Shown here piece by piece: positions 1-6,278 of a stretch of DNA of 18,913 bases. A program made the position numbers and the translations under genes. Origin of the DNA: Bacillota bacterium (lineage in GTDB: Bacteria; Bacillota; Clostridia; Clostridiales; Clostridiaceae); NCBI GenBank assembly GCA_023451395.1, contig JAEXZL010000131.1, positions 1 through 18,913 of the forward strand. Direction: 5' to 3'. Position 1 is the first letter of the stretch, and each line of letters starts with the position of its first letter. Under the pieces are notes generated by a model. It saw only the letters and a program-made list of their open reading frames with translations, did not search any database and was not told where the DNA came from.

Positions 1-34
1 GAGTAAATTGCTCCGTGCATTAGTTTATATTAAA

Positions 35-394
35 TTATTTCTTTCTAATAATATTAATAGTGAGCCTTGGATTATCATAAATAAGTTCTGCCTCATCAGT
101 CATCATACCCACAAGGTTCAGCTCAATTTCATCATCACTTTCACCGCTTAGCTGCCAATAGTAGCTTTCCAGCTCATGCTGCCTGGGTACTTTTAGATAG
201 GCCTTAGCTTGATCTATAAGCTTTTGAGGAAGATCCTTAGCTTCAGTGCTGATGCTCATCACTATCCTATCAGCCTCATCCTTTAGCTTCATATCCAGGT
301 CTGTGGCACCGCTGCTCATACAAAAGATTATAAGCTCATTTAATATTTTCAAATTAACATGATCAACCTTTTTTGTTAAATGCTTATTTTTCAC
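35..394 (-). CDS. Small soluble protein of unknown function, partner of DUF1576 protein
   Basis: I do not recognise this 119-residue protein. I take the GTG at 392-394 as the start because AAAGGAG lies just upstream at a good distance; the frame stays open to a GTG at 416-418, but that start has no ribosome binding site. The start lies inside the last codons of the upstream DUF1576 gene (stop at 384-386), an 11-base overlap that suggests translational coupling. There is no signal peptide or membrane segment, so it is probably cytoplasmic. After about 15 residues comes a segment of the form LNELIIFCMSSGATDLDMKL, and the protein ends in LTINIIRKK; both loosely recall the N-box helix and last strand of GHKL/histidine-kinase ATPase domains, but the glycine-rich ATP-lid motifs are absent. 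That fold is only an inference. The coupling suggests a cytoplasmic accessory to the membrane protein. Confidence 0.75.
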   Translation of the reverse strand: MKNKHLTKKVDHVNLKILNELIIFCMSSGATDLDMKLKDEADRIVMSISTEAKDLPQKLIDQAKAYLKVPRQHELESYYWQLSGESDDEIELNLVGMMTDEAELIYDNPRLTINIIRKK

Positions 395-1631
395 TGGTAT
401 CTCCTTTCTTAAAGGCACTTATTATAGGAACTAATATAAGGGCTACAAAGCCAGCTGCAAAGCCATTATTATATAAATTCATGCCCCCATGGACATAGCC
501 TGTGTTCATAACCACTGCTACATGCAGAAAGCCTGTTAGCATACCTATTGGCCAGCCAAATTGGCCTGCAATAGGTGCTAATGCTGTACTAAAAAGTATG
601 GCTAGGAGCATGCTTGGAGAATTTATATCCCAAAGGTGAAGAAATACTGTTAAGGAGGCGCCAAGCATTATAGGAAGTACATTATATATATGTTTGCCAA
701 AGGCACCAAAGCCTACAATAGTAAGAATGCCGCTTATGGTAGGTCCATTTAGATCTCCTCCGATTAAGAGTATATAGGCTGTAGAAAAAATACCTAAAAT
801 GCCCATATTAATATACGCTGCATTTTCATAAAGAAGATAATAATCACTTATTAGCTTTCCTGTATGTCCAAATATATTTAATACATTTTTAAAGCTATTA
901 TTATTCTTTATAAAACCATAGATTATAAAAAAAGTAAATAGAAGGAATAGAAGTATGGAGAAAAACAGGTTGTTCCCTGTACTCCAAAGAAAGCGTTTTT
1001 CAAAATCAATTCCAATCATTCTATAGACAGACATTAAAACCATGGCCAGTAGTCCACCAGAAAAGCCAAGGTTATATAGATTATAACCATGATGGATATT
1101 TACAGTACTAGCAGCTAAAGGTGGCAATATAAAACCTATAAGGACCCCTACGCTAACGCCTATAATAACTGAAATTCCCTGAGGAAAGATACCTTGAAAG
1201 GCCAGCTGACTTACTGTAGGTGCTAAGGTAGTTCCAAGTACTGAAATAAGAATATAATTAATAAAGGGTTCTTTCCTATATTTTGAATAAAGCCAAACGC
1301 CACCGATTATAGGCCAGATATTGAAGATGTTTTTACCAAAGAAGGAAAAGCCGGCTATGAGCCAAAAGGACATTATAGTGGAGCCGTTAGGCTTAATGCC
1401 TGATAGCATATACATAAAAACTATCATAAGCGAGATAAGCCCTGAATTTACAAGAGTAGGACCAAGACCTGCAAGCTCAACATAGTCAGTTATTAGTATA
1501 TCGGAATTAAAAATAATTGCTTTTGCTCCATTATATAGTTCTGCAGGACTGCTTACTGAGAAGCCGATAATTATAAATAAAATAAATATAATACTGTGAA
1601 CTCTGTAAGCAGGATAGAAACGTCTTTTCAT
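384..1631 (-). CDS. DUF1576-family integral membrane protein, internally duplicated
   Basis: This is a 415-residue polytopic membrane protein of the DUF1576 family, whose function is unknown. The sequence shows two halves repeating the same motifs: NG-x-TI at 82-86 and 295-299; FFGKNIFNIWPI at 97-108 and AFGKHIYNVLPI at 310-321; LAP at 136-138 and 351-353; HHGYNLYNLGF at 180-190 and HGGMNLYNNGF at 381-391. A hydrophilic loop around 241-265 joins the halves. Conserved Asn, His, Lys and Pro inside or beside membrane segments, together with the duplication, look like a transporter or channel, but that is inference. The ATG at 1629-1631 follows AAAGGGG. The gene is first in a two-gene unit; the next gene starts inside its 3' end. 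It is divergent from the gene at 1808. Confidence 0.88.
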   Translation of the reverse strand: MKRRFYPAYRVHSIIFILFIIIGFSVSSPAELYNGAKAIIFNSDILITDYVELAGLGPTLVNSGLISLMIVFMYMLSGIKPNGSTIMSFWLIAGFSFFGKNIFNIWPIIGGVWLYSKYRKEPFINYILISVLGTTLAPTVSQLAFQGIFPQGISVIIGVSVGVLIGFILPPLAASTVNIHHGYNLYNLGFSGGLLAMVLMSVYRMIGIDFEKRFLWSTGNNLFFSILLFLLFTFFIIYGFIKNNNSFKNVLNIFGHTGKLISDYYLLYENAAYINMGILGIFSTAYILLIGGDLNGPTISGILTIVGFGAFGKHIYNVLPIMLGASLTVFLHLWDINSPSMLLAILFSTALAPIAGQFGWPIGMLTGFLHVAVVMNTGYVHGGMNLYNNGFAAGFVALILVPIISAFKKGDTSEK

Positions 1632-1669
1632 ATATTTCCCCTTTCATTTTTTATATATAAATATGGTAT

Positions 1670-1698
1670 ATTATAATAGTAAGAAAAAACAACAGAAA
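1670..1698 (-). promoter_or_regulatory. Candidate promoter of the DUF1576 gene
   Basis: On the minus strand a perfect TATAAT -10 (1670-1675) lies 38 bases upstream of the start codon. The hexamer 17 bases upstream of it, TTTCTG (1693-1698), is a poor -35, so only the -10 is convincing. Confidence 0.4.
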
Positions 1699-1741
1699 TT
1701 ATATTATTTTATAAATATTTCATAGAGGATATTGTAATAAA

Positions 1742-1750
1742 TGTTATAAT
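1742..1750 (+). promoter_or_regulatory. Extended -10 promoter for the 1808-4198 operon
   Basis: TGTTATAAT at 1742-1750 is an extended -10 (TG-N-TATAAT) and would start transcription near 1757, about 50 bases before the first ATG. I see no good -35 at the usual distance. A short inverted repeat, TTAGTT-ATAA-AACTAA, overlaps or follows the predicted start site. The TTGACA at 1787 is too close to the gene to act as its -35. Confidence 0.45.
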
Positions 1751-1807
1751 TAGTTATAAAACTAAAATATATCGTAAAATATAAATTTGACAGAAGGGGG
1801 TTTTTGT

Positions 1808-2518
1808 ATGGAAGAAAAAAAGGTGAAGTCAGTAAAATATGTTCCTGAAATTAAAGGAACTCTAAGAAATCATATGATAGAAGTTCCGTCAGTAATAAGA
1901 AATGCCAGTGGAATAAAAATTTTTGGTAAGAGGCTTAAATCATTTTTATTTACAACTGATGTAGCAATAATAAAAAATACCAACGCAGATGCCATTATTG
2001 CAGTATATCCCTTTACCCCCCAGCCGGTAATTACTGAAGCTTTAGTTATGGCTGCTGATGTACCAGTTTTCTGTGGAGTAGGCGGAGGAATAACCACAGG
2101 AAAAAGAGTGATTAATCTAGCTCTAGATGCAGAATTTAAGGGCGCTCTTGGGGTAGTAGTTAATAACCCTACGCCTAATGAAGTTATAAGAAAGATGAGA
2201 GAGGGAATAGATATTCCAATAATTGTTACTGTAGTATCAGAATGTGAGGATATTCCTTCAAGGATAGAAGCGGGAGCAACAATATTTAATGTTTCCGGTG
2301 CTAAAAATACTGCAAAAATTGTTAGGAAAATCAGAAGCCAATATCCTGAGTTCCCCATAATAGCTACTGGAGGGCCTACAGAGGAAAGCATACTTGAAAC
2401 AATAGAAGCAGGAGCAAATGCAATAACCTATACACCACCGTCTATCGGTGAGATTTTTAGCACTATTATGAATAAGTATAGGGGTAAATTTGAGGAGGAA
2501 GCAAATGACCAAAGATAA
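1808..2518 (+). CDS. TIM-barrel protein, substrate unknown
   Basis: This is a 236-residue cytoplasmic protein with the alternating strand/helix pattern of a beta/alpha barrel. Clostridial relatives are often labelled only 'hydrolase'. Visible elements are the strand DAIIAVYPFTPQP (about 61-73), a glycine-rich loop GVGGGITTG (90-98), the strand ALGVVVNNPTP (113-123), IPIIVTVVSE (136-145) and, near the end, PIIATGGPTEESILETIEAG (183-202). The last resembles the phosphate-binding strand-loop of barrels that act on phosphorylated sugars or ligands, such as ThiE, TrpC/F or NanE-like enzymes. That family link and any substrate are inference. I chose the ATG at 1808-1810 because AAGGGGG sits correctly before it; a TTG at 1787 would extend the frame by seven residues but has no ribosome binding site. 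The 3' end overlaps the next small gene. Confidence 0.85.
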   Translation: MEEKKVKSVKYVPEIKGTLRNHMIEVPSVIRNASGIKIFGKRLKSFLFTTDVAIIKNTNADAIIAVYPFTPQPVITEALVMAADVPVFCGVGGGITTGKRVINLALDAEFKGALGVVVNNPTPNEVIRKMREGIDIPIIVTVVSECEDIPSRIEAGATIFNVSGAKNTAKIVRKIRSQYPEFPIIATGGPTEESILETIEAGANAITYTPPSIGEIFSTIMNKYRGKFEEEANDQR

Positions 2519-2666
2519 AAGTAAGAACTGCGATTATTGTCCAGAGTACAATAAGAGCTGTGACGGAAAGGCTGAGGACTGTCTCTGCAGAAAATGTCCT
2601 AGAAATTTTGGACAGTGTCAATGTGTTAAATATTGTAGGGAAACAGAATCAGTACTATATATATAA
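2505..2666 (+). CDS. 53-residue cysteine-rich protein, probable metal binder
   Basis: This small gene begins at ATG 2505-2507, preceded by GAGGAGG, and overlaps the last 14 bases of the TIM-barrel gene in another frame. It encodes 53 residues with nine cysteines, at positions 9, 12, 19, 26, 28, 31, 38, 40 and 44, grouped as C-x2-C, C-x-C-x2-C and C-x-C-x3-C. Charged and polar residues fill the rest, with no signal peptide or membrane segment. Such spacing is typical of zinc or iron-sulfur binding miniproteins, but I know no family for it. The tight overlap upstream and the 29-base gap to the carboxypeptidase gene place it in the same operon. A longer open frame at 2560-2769 overlaps it, but that frame has no ribosome binding site and its protein has no family character. 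Confidence 0.72.
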   Translation: MTKDKSKNCDYCPEYNKSCDGKAEDCLCRKCPRNFGQCQCVKYCRETESVLYI

Positions 2667-2695
2667 TAGGATTACCAATAAAAGGAGGTTGTCAT

Positions 2696-4198
2696 ATGAA
2701 AAGTGTACAGGAAGCCTTAAAGGAAATGAAAGGTATAAACAGAAAAATCGAGCATCTTATGAGTGCTAGTGGACTTATTCAGTGGGATATGAGAACGGGA
2801 GCACCTAAAAAGGCAATAGCAGATAAGGGAGAGCAATTAGCCTTTTTAGCTGGAGAAATTTATAAGCTTCAGACTTCTGATACCATGAAGGAACTAATAG
2901 ATCTATTAGATGGACAAGAAGACCTTTCTGATATTGATAGGGCTATGGTAAGAGAGAACAAAAAGACCTATGATTTAACTAAAAAGGTTCCAGAGGAAAG
3001 AATGACTGCTTATGTTCAGGCTGTTTCTGACTCAGAGGCTGCTTGGGAGGAAGCTAAGGACAAGAATGATTATGCAACCTTTAAGCCTCATCTTAAAAAG
3101 GTTATAGATTTCCAGAAGGAGCTTGTGGAGTATTATGGATATGAAGGCAATAAGTATAATACTATGCTGGATATCTATGAACCGGGAATTACAGTGGAAA
3201 AGCTCGACAAGATATTCTCAGAGCTTAGAGATGCTATAGTGGAGCTTTTAAACAAGATTAAAGACAGCGGAGTAAAAATTGATAATAGCTTCTTTAAAAA
3301 GACCTTTCCAAAGGAGGCCCAGGAGGATTTTTCACTCTTTGTTTTAAATAAGATGGGTTATGACTTTGATGCAGGTCGCCTAGATGAAAGTGTCCATCCT
3401 TTTACCACTAATTTTGGAAATAAGGATGTTAGGATAACTACTAAATATCTTGAGAATGAATTTACCAGCGCCTTATTTAGTACTATACATGAAGGCGGCC
3501 ATGGTATATATGAGCAGGATATACCAGATGAGTTAAAAGGTACAGGCCTTGCTGGAGGAGTATCCATGGGTATCCATGAATCTCAGTCAAGATTTTATGA
3601 GAATATCTTAGCAAGAAGCAGGGAGTTCTGGACATACTTCTATCCGGAAGCTAAAAAGCGTTTTAAAGTTTTTGAAGAGGTAAGTTTTGAAGATTTTTAT
3701 AGAGGAATAAATACTGTAGAGCCATCCCTCATAAGAATTGAAGCAGATGAGCTTACCTACAGCCTTCATATAATTATAAGATATGAACTTGAAAAAGCCG
3801 TTATCAATAATGAAATAACCATTGAAGAGCTTCCAGAGGCATGGAAGAATAAATACAAGGAATATCTTGGAGTGGAACCGCAGACTTATGCTGAAGGACT
3901 TATGCAGGATACTCATTGGGCTTCAGGACTTTTAGGCTACTTCCCAAGCTATGCTTTAGGAAACCTATATGGAGCACAGTTTGTAAATAAGATGAAGCAG
4001 GATCTACCAAATATGTATAAGGATATAGAAGAAGGAAACCTTCAGAATATACATCAGTGGCTTGAGAAAAATATTCATAAGCACGGTGGGATTTATACTC
4101 CCGCAGAGCTCATTAAAATGGTTACAGGAGAAGAATTAAAGGCTAAGTACTTTATTGATTACTTAAATGAAAAGTACAGTGAAATATATAAGCTTTAA
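2696..4198 (+). CDS. Metallocarboxypeptidase, peptidase family M32
   Basis: This 500-residue protein has the usual length of M32 (thermostable carboxypeptidase Taq) enzymes, which remove C-terminal residues from peptides with a bound metal ion. All the family signatures are visible in order: HPF (234-236), DVRIT (244-248), the metal site HEGGH (265-269) with catalytic E266, HESQ (294-297) supplying the third metal ligand, IRIEAD (346-351), and GLMQDTHW (401-408). The protein is cytoplasmic, with no signal peptide. The ATG at 2696 has an excellent AAAGGAGG ribosome binding site. It is the last gene of the operon that starts at 1808 and is followed by a strong terminator. It probably works in turnover of intracellular or imported peptides. 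Confidence 0.96.
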   Translation: MKSVQEALKEMKGINRKIEHLMSASGLIQWDMRTGAPKKAIADKGEQLAFLAGEIYKLQTSDTMKELIDLLDGQEDLSDIDRAMVRENKKTYDLTKKVPEERMTAYVQAVSDSEAAWEEAKDKNDYATFKPHLKKVIDFQKELVEYYGYEGNKYNTMLDIYEPGITVEKLDKIFSELRDAIVELLNKIKDSGVKIDNSFFKKTFPKEAQEDFSLFVLNKMGYDFDAGRLDESVHPFTTNFGNKDVRITTKYLENEFTSALFSTIHEGGHGIYEQDIPDELKGTGLAGGVSMGIHESQSRFYENILARSREFWTYFYPEAKKRFKVFEEVSFEDFYRGINTVEPSLIRIEADELTYSLHIIIRYELEKAVINNEITIEELPEAWKNKYKEYLGVEPQTYAEGLMQDTHWASGLLGYFPSYALGNLYGAQFVNKMKQDLPNMYKDIEEGNLQNIHQWLEKNIHKHGGIYTPAELIKMVTGEELKAKYFIDYLNEKYSEIYKL

Positions 4199-4211
4199 AA
4201 TATAAACCTTA

Positions 4212-4254
4212 AAATCTCGCTTTTTTGGTGCCTGGCACCAGAAAAGCGAGATTT
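4212..4254 (+). terminator. Long hairpin terminator with embedded palindrome
   Basis: Arms AAATCTCGCTTTT (4212-4224) and AAAAGCGAGATTT (4242-4254) are perfectly complementary over 13 bp. The region between them carries the palindrome TGGTGCCTGGCACCA (4226-4240), which extends the stem. The position, 13 bases after the carboxypeptidase stop, fits transcription termination. The following sequence is only moderately T-rich (CATTTTAAT). Confidence 0.75.
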
Positions 4255-4350
4255 CATTTTAATACTATAAAATAATTGCTTCAGTGAATAATAGCTAGGG
4301 TTATGGAAAAACTATCTTTGATGATTTTCATATAGGAAGGAGAGGGTATT

Positions 4351-4530
4351 ATGAGCATGGAGCAAAGAGTGGCTGTGGCCATGAACTGTCCTGGTTATGA
4401 TTCAATTAATAAAGGCTTCGTAGCAGAGGTACCATCGGAAAAAAGCTGTGATAACTGTAGTCATTTTGTAGATAAAAAATGCAATATTAATTTATATGAT
4501 AAGGTCCTTGTAGGAAGAAACCCCTGGTAG
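4351..4530 (+). CDS. 59-residue cysteine-containing small protein
   Basis: ATG 4351-4353 is preceded by AGGAAGGAGAGG, a strong ribosome binding site. It opens a 59-residue frame ending in NPW at TAG 4528-4530. The protein has four cysteines (13, 33, 36, 44) in the arrangement C...C-x2-C-x7-C; the C-terminal part reads SCDNCSHFVDKKCN and may bind a metal such as zinc. There is no membrane segment. I do not recognise a named family. It stands alone between the M32 terminator and a structured U-tailed element at 4571, so it is probably transcribed separately. The ribosome binding site and the non-random composition make it a credible gene despite its size; a second in-frame ATG two codons later is a possible start. 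Confidence 0.7.
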   Translation: MSMEQRVAVAMNCPGYDSINKGFVAEVPSEKSCDNCSHFVDKKCNINLYDKVLVGRNPW

Positions 4531-4570
4531 TATACTTTTTGATTGTTATTCTTAATAATATAATATTATA

Positions 4571-4655
4571 AGAAGTGCTAAAGTTTTGTTTTGAATCGCT
4601 CCTGTGAGGTAGACAGGAAGTGACTCGCCTCTGAGACTTTAGCATTTCTTTTTTG
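4571..4655 (+). ncRNA. Structured U-tailed RNA element (terminator or small RNA)
   Basis: Arms AGAAGTGCTAAAGT (4571-4584) and ACTTTAGCATTTCT (4636-4649) can form a 14-bp stem with one G-U pair, followed by a run of Ts. The 51 enclosed bases are structured too: TCGCTCCTGT (4596-4605) pairs with ACAGG (4613-4617) and AGTGA (4619-4623) around one bulged A, leaving a heptaloop GAGGTAG (4606-4612). GAGG in that loop is complementary to CCTC at 4628-4631, so a pseudoknot is possible. It could simply terminate the 4351 gene, but it is more elaborate than the other terminators in the window. I cannot match it to a known riboswitch or small-RNA family. Confidence 0.5.
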
Positions 4656-4670
4656 TTTTTAAAAGGTGAA

Positions 4671-4745
4671 ATGAAATATTTCAAGGGATAAGTAAAGTAA
4701 TTCATATGTTAAATGAAATATTTAAAGTAATAAATGAAGTATTTT
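4671..4745. repeat. Cluster of ATGAAATATTT words spaced 42 and 21 bases
   Basis: ATGAAATATTT occurs at 4671-4681 and 4713-4723, with a near copy ATGAAGTATTT at 4734-4744, so the spacings are 42 and 21 bases. A fourth copy lies apart at 4885-4895. The first copy sits within the perfect palindrome TGAAATATTTCA (4672-4683). AAGTAAT also recurs between copies. The function is unknown; tandem operator sites or decayed short coding repeats are both possible. Confidence 0.5.
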
Positions 4746-4777
4746 GTTATAAAACTTTCTCTGAGATTTTTTATTAG

Positions 4778-4786
4778 TGTTATAAT
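4778..4786 (+). promoter_or_regulatory. Extended -10 in the long intergenic region
   Basis: TGTTATAAT at 4778-4786 matches an extended -10 element. No good -35 is visible. It would give a leader of about 375 bases for the serine operon, or a separate short transcript covering the frame at 4885. Confidence 0.35.
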
Positions 4787-4884
4787 AATTAATATCAATA
4801 TTTTAAATATTACAACAATATACCAACAAACTAATAATCTGGCAAAATAAAAAAAGTAAAATTATGAAGTGAAAAGGGGGTTTT

Positions 4885-4920
4885 ATGAAATATTTCCCAA
4901 GAGGTAATAACCTTTTATGA
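4885..4920 (+). CDS. Possible 11-residue leader peptide
   Basis: AAAAGGGGG followed by four Ts precedes an ATG that encodes MKYFPRGNNLL and a TGA stop. The ribosome binding site is as good as any in the window. The coding sequence overlaps an inverted repeat, AAGAGGT-AATA-ACCTTTT, so translation could affect RNA folding. A chance occurrence in AT-rich DNA cannot be excluded, and I see no terminator or gene immediately after it. Confidence 0.25.
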   Translation: MKYFPRGNNLL

Positions 4921-5037
4921 TTTTTGGGTATTAATAATCTTTCATTTAAGATTGGTTTATTTTGATAAAGTGATAACAAATAAGAGATATAGTGTAGCAC
5001 ATATTATAAAATTAATAATTAATTTGAAGGTTTAATA

Positions 5038-5066
5038 TTGTATAAGCTGATAACTGATGTTAAAAT
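5038..5066 (+). promoter_or_regulatory. Candidate promoter of the serine operon
   Basis: TTGTAT (5038-5043), a 17-base spacer and TAAAAT (5061-5066) form a reasonable housekeeping-type promoter, about 100 bases before the aminotransferase start codon. Confidence 0.5.
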
Positions 5067-5168
5067 GAAATTACAAAATTAACTAAATCTTATAAAATTT
5101 AAAAATATAATAGATAATTATTAGACCTAAAGATAAGGGCTTCTATTATCTGCTTGGGAGGCAAAAAA

Positions 5169-6242
5169 ATGCATAAAAAACTTTTTATACCGGGACCGGT
5201 AGATGTAAGACCTGATGTTTTAGAGAAGATGGCAGAGCCTATGATAGGACATAGAAGTAAAGATGCTTCTGCTCTTCAAAGAAGAATAAGCGACAATATG
5301 AGAAAGCTCTTTTATACAGAGAGCGAAATACTCTTATCCACCACCTCCGGTAGCGGTCTTATGGAAGGTGCTGTAAGATCCTGTACTGCAAAAAGGGCAG
5401 CAGTATTTTCTGTAGGTGCTTTTGGTAACAGATGGTACGAGATGGCCGTAAGCAATAATGTTCCTGCAGATTTATTTGAAGCAGAATGGGGCAAGCCTAC
5501 TGATCCAAAGCTTGTAGATGAAGTGCTTGCAACTGGTAAGTATGATTTAATAACCATAACTCATAATGAAACTTCCACAGGAATAATGAACCCTGTAGAT
5601 GAAATTGCTGAGGTTATGAAAAAGTACCCTGAAGTGGTATTTTGCCTTGACACAGTTAGTTCTGCAGCAGGTACAAAGATAGAGGTTGATAAGCTAGGAG
5701 TAGATATATGTATAACTTCTACTCAAAAAGCTATAGGACTTCCTCCAGGAATGGCAATATGCACTTTTTCCCAGAAAGCAAAGGAAAGAGCTGAAAAGGT
5801 TCCAAATAGAGGAATATATTTAGATTTATTAACCTTATATAAATATATCCAAAAGAAAGATTACCAATATCCTTCTACTCCATCCTTATCTCATATGTAT
5901 GCCTTAGATTATCAGCTGGACTATATAATCAATAAGGAAGGCTTAGAGAACAGATTTGAAAGACATATTAAGATGGCAGAGGTTGTAAGAGCTTGGGCTG
6001 AAGAGCATTTTGAGGTATTCCCAGAGAAGGGATATTGGTCTAATACATTAACTAATATCAAAAATACAAGAGATATAGATATTAAGGCTCTTAACAGTGC
6101 CTTAGCTGAAAGAGGGATGCAGTTATCTAATGGCTATGGTAAGCTTAAGGATAAAACCTTTAGAATAGCTCATATGGCCGACACCCAAATGACAGATATT
6201 AAGGAACTTCTTACTAATATTGAAGATATACTAAAGTTATAA
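5169..6242 (+). CDS. Class V aminotransferase, probable phosphoserine (3-phosphohydroxypyruvate) aminotransferase
   Basis: This 357-residue protein is a pyridoxal-phosphate aminotransferase of the class V serine-pyruvate/alanine-glyoxylate type. The N-terminus KLFIPGPVDV and GHRS (27-30) are typical. SGSG (60-63) is the cofactor phosphate loop, D161 in CLDTVSS contacts the pyridine nitrogen, and K187 in ITSTQKAIGLPPG is the Schiff-base lysine. The ATG at 5169-5171 follows GGGAGG; a TTG at 5154 extends the frame without support. It lies 36 bases upstream of serA and two genes upstream of a DUF1015 gene. This strongly suggests that it makes O-phosphoserine from 3-phosphohydroxypyruvate, in place of a classical SerC. 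Serine-glyoxylate or alanine-glyoxylate transamination is the alternative. The fold is certain; the substrate is inferred from context. Confidence 0.92.
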   Translation: MHKKLFIPGPVDVRPDVLEKMAEPMIGHRSKDASALQRRISDNMRKLFYTESEILLSTTSGSGLMEGAVRSCTAKRAAVFSVGAFGNRWYEMAVSNNVPADLFEAEWGKPTDPKLVDEVLATGKYDLITITHNETSTGIMNPVDEIAEVMKKYPEVVFCLDTVSSAAGTKIEVDKLGVDICITSTQKAIGLPPGMAICTFSQKAKERAEKVPNRGIYLDLLTLYKYIQKKDYQYPSTPSLSHMYALDYQLDYIINKEGLENRFERHIKMAEVVRAWAEEHFEVFPEKGYWSNTLTNIKNTRDIDIKALNSALAERGMQLSNGYGKLKDKTFRIAHMADTQMTDIKELLTNIEDILKL

Positions 6243-6278
6243 AAAAATAATAAAAAATATTGGATTTGGAGGTAAGTT

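Larger units (their letters stand above)
4656..5168. other. AT-rich intergenic region with repeated words and no convincing gene
   Basis: This stretch before the serine operon is extremely AT-rich. It contains ATGAAATATTT at 4671, 4713 and 4885 and a one-mismatch copy at 4734, an extended -10 (4778-4786), a possible leader-peptide frame (4885-4920) and a better promoter at 5038-5066. AGATAAT and ATTATCT flank the last part of the leader and could form a weak stem just before the ribosome binding site. No T-box or riboswitch signature that I know is present. Open frames on the minus strand here lack ribosome binding sites. Confidence 0.6.

Noticed and set aside
1787..1792. TTGACA as a -35 box or TTG start
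   Set aside because: It lies only about 15 bases before the real ATG, with no -10 able to serve it, and as a start codon it has no ribosome binding site.
1870..2391. Open frame of 173 codons on the minus strand
   Set aside because: It is antisense to the clear TIM-barrel gene, has no ribosome binding site and shows no family features.
2560..2769. Plus-strand frame of 69 codons
   Set aside because: It overlaps both the cysteine-rich gene and the start of the M32 gene, and no ribosome binding site precedes it.
4487..4705. Minus-strand frame of 72 codons across the structured RNA
   Set aside because: It has no ribosome binding site, overlaps the 4351 gene and the hairpin, and its composition is what AT-rich noncoding DNA gives.
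4803..5000. Minus-strand frame of 65 codons, hydrophobic
   Set aside because: It starts at GTG with no ribosome binding site. The hydrophobicity is a by-product of T-rich codons.
4656..5168. T-box or metabolite riboswitch upstream of the serine operon
   Set aside because: No T-box AGGGTGGNACCGCG-type core and no known riboswitch consensus could be found. The only leader hairpin close to the gene is weak.
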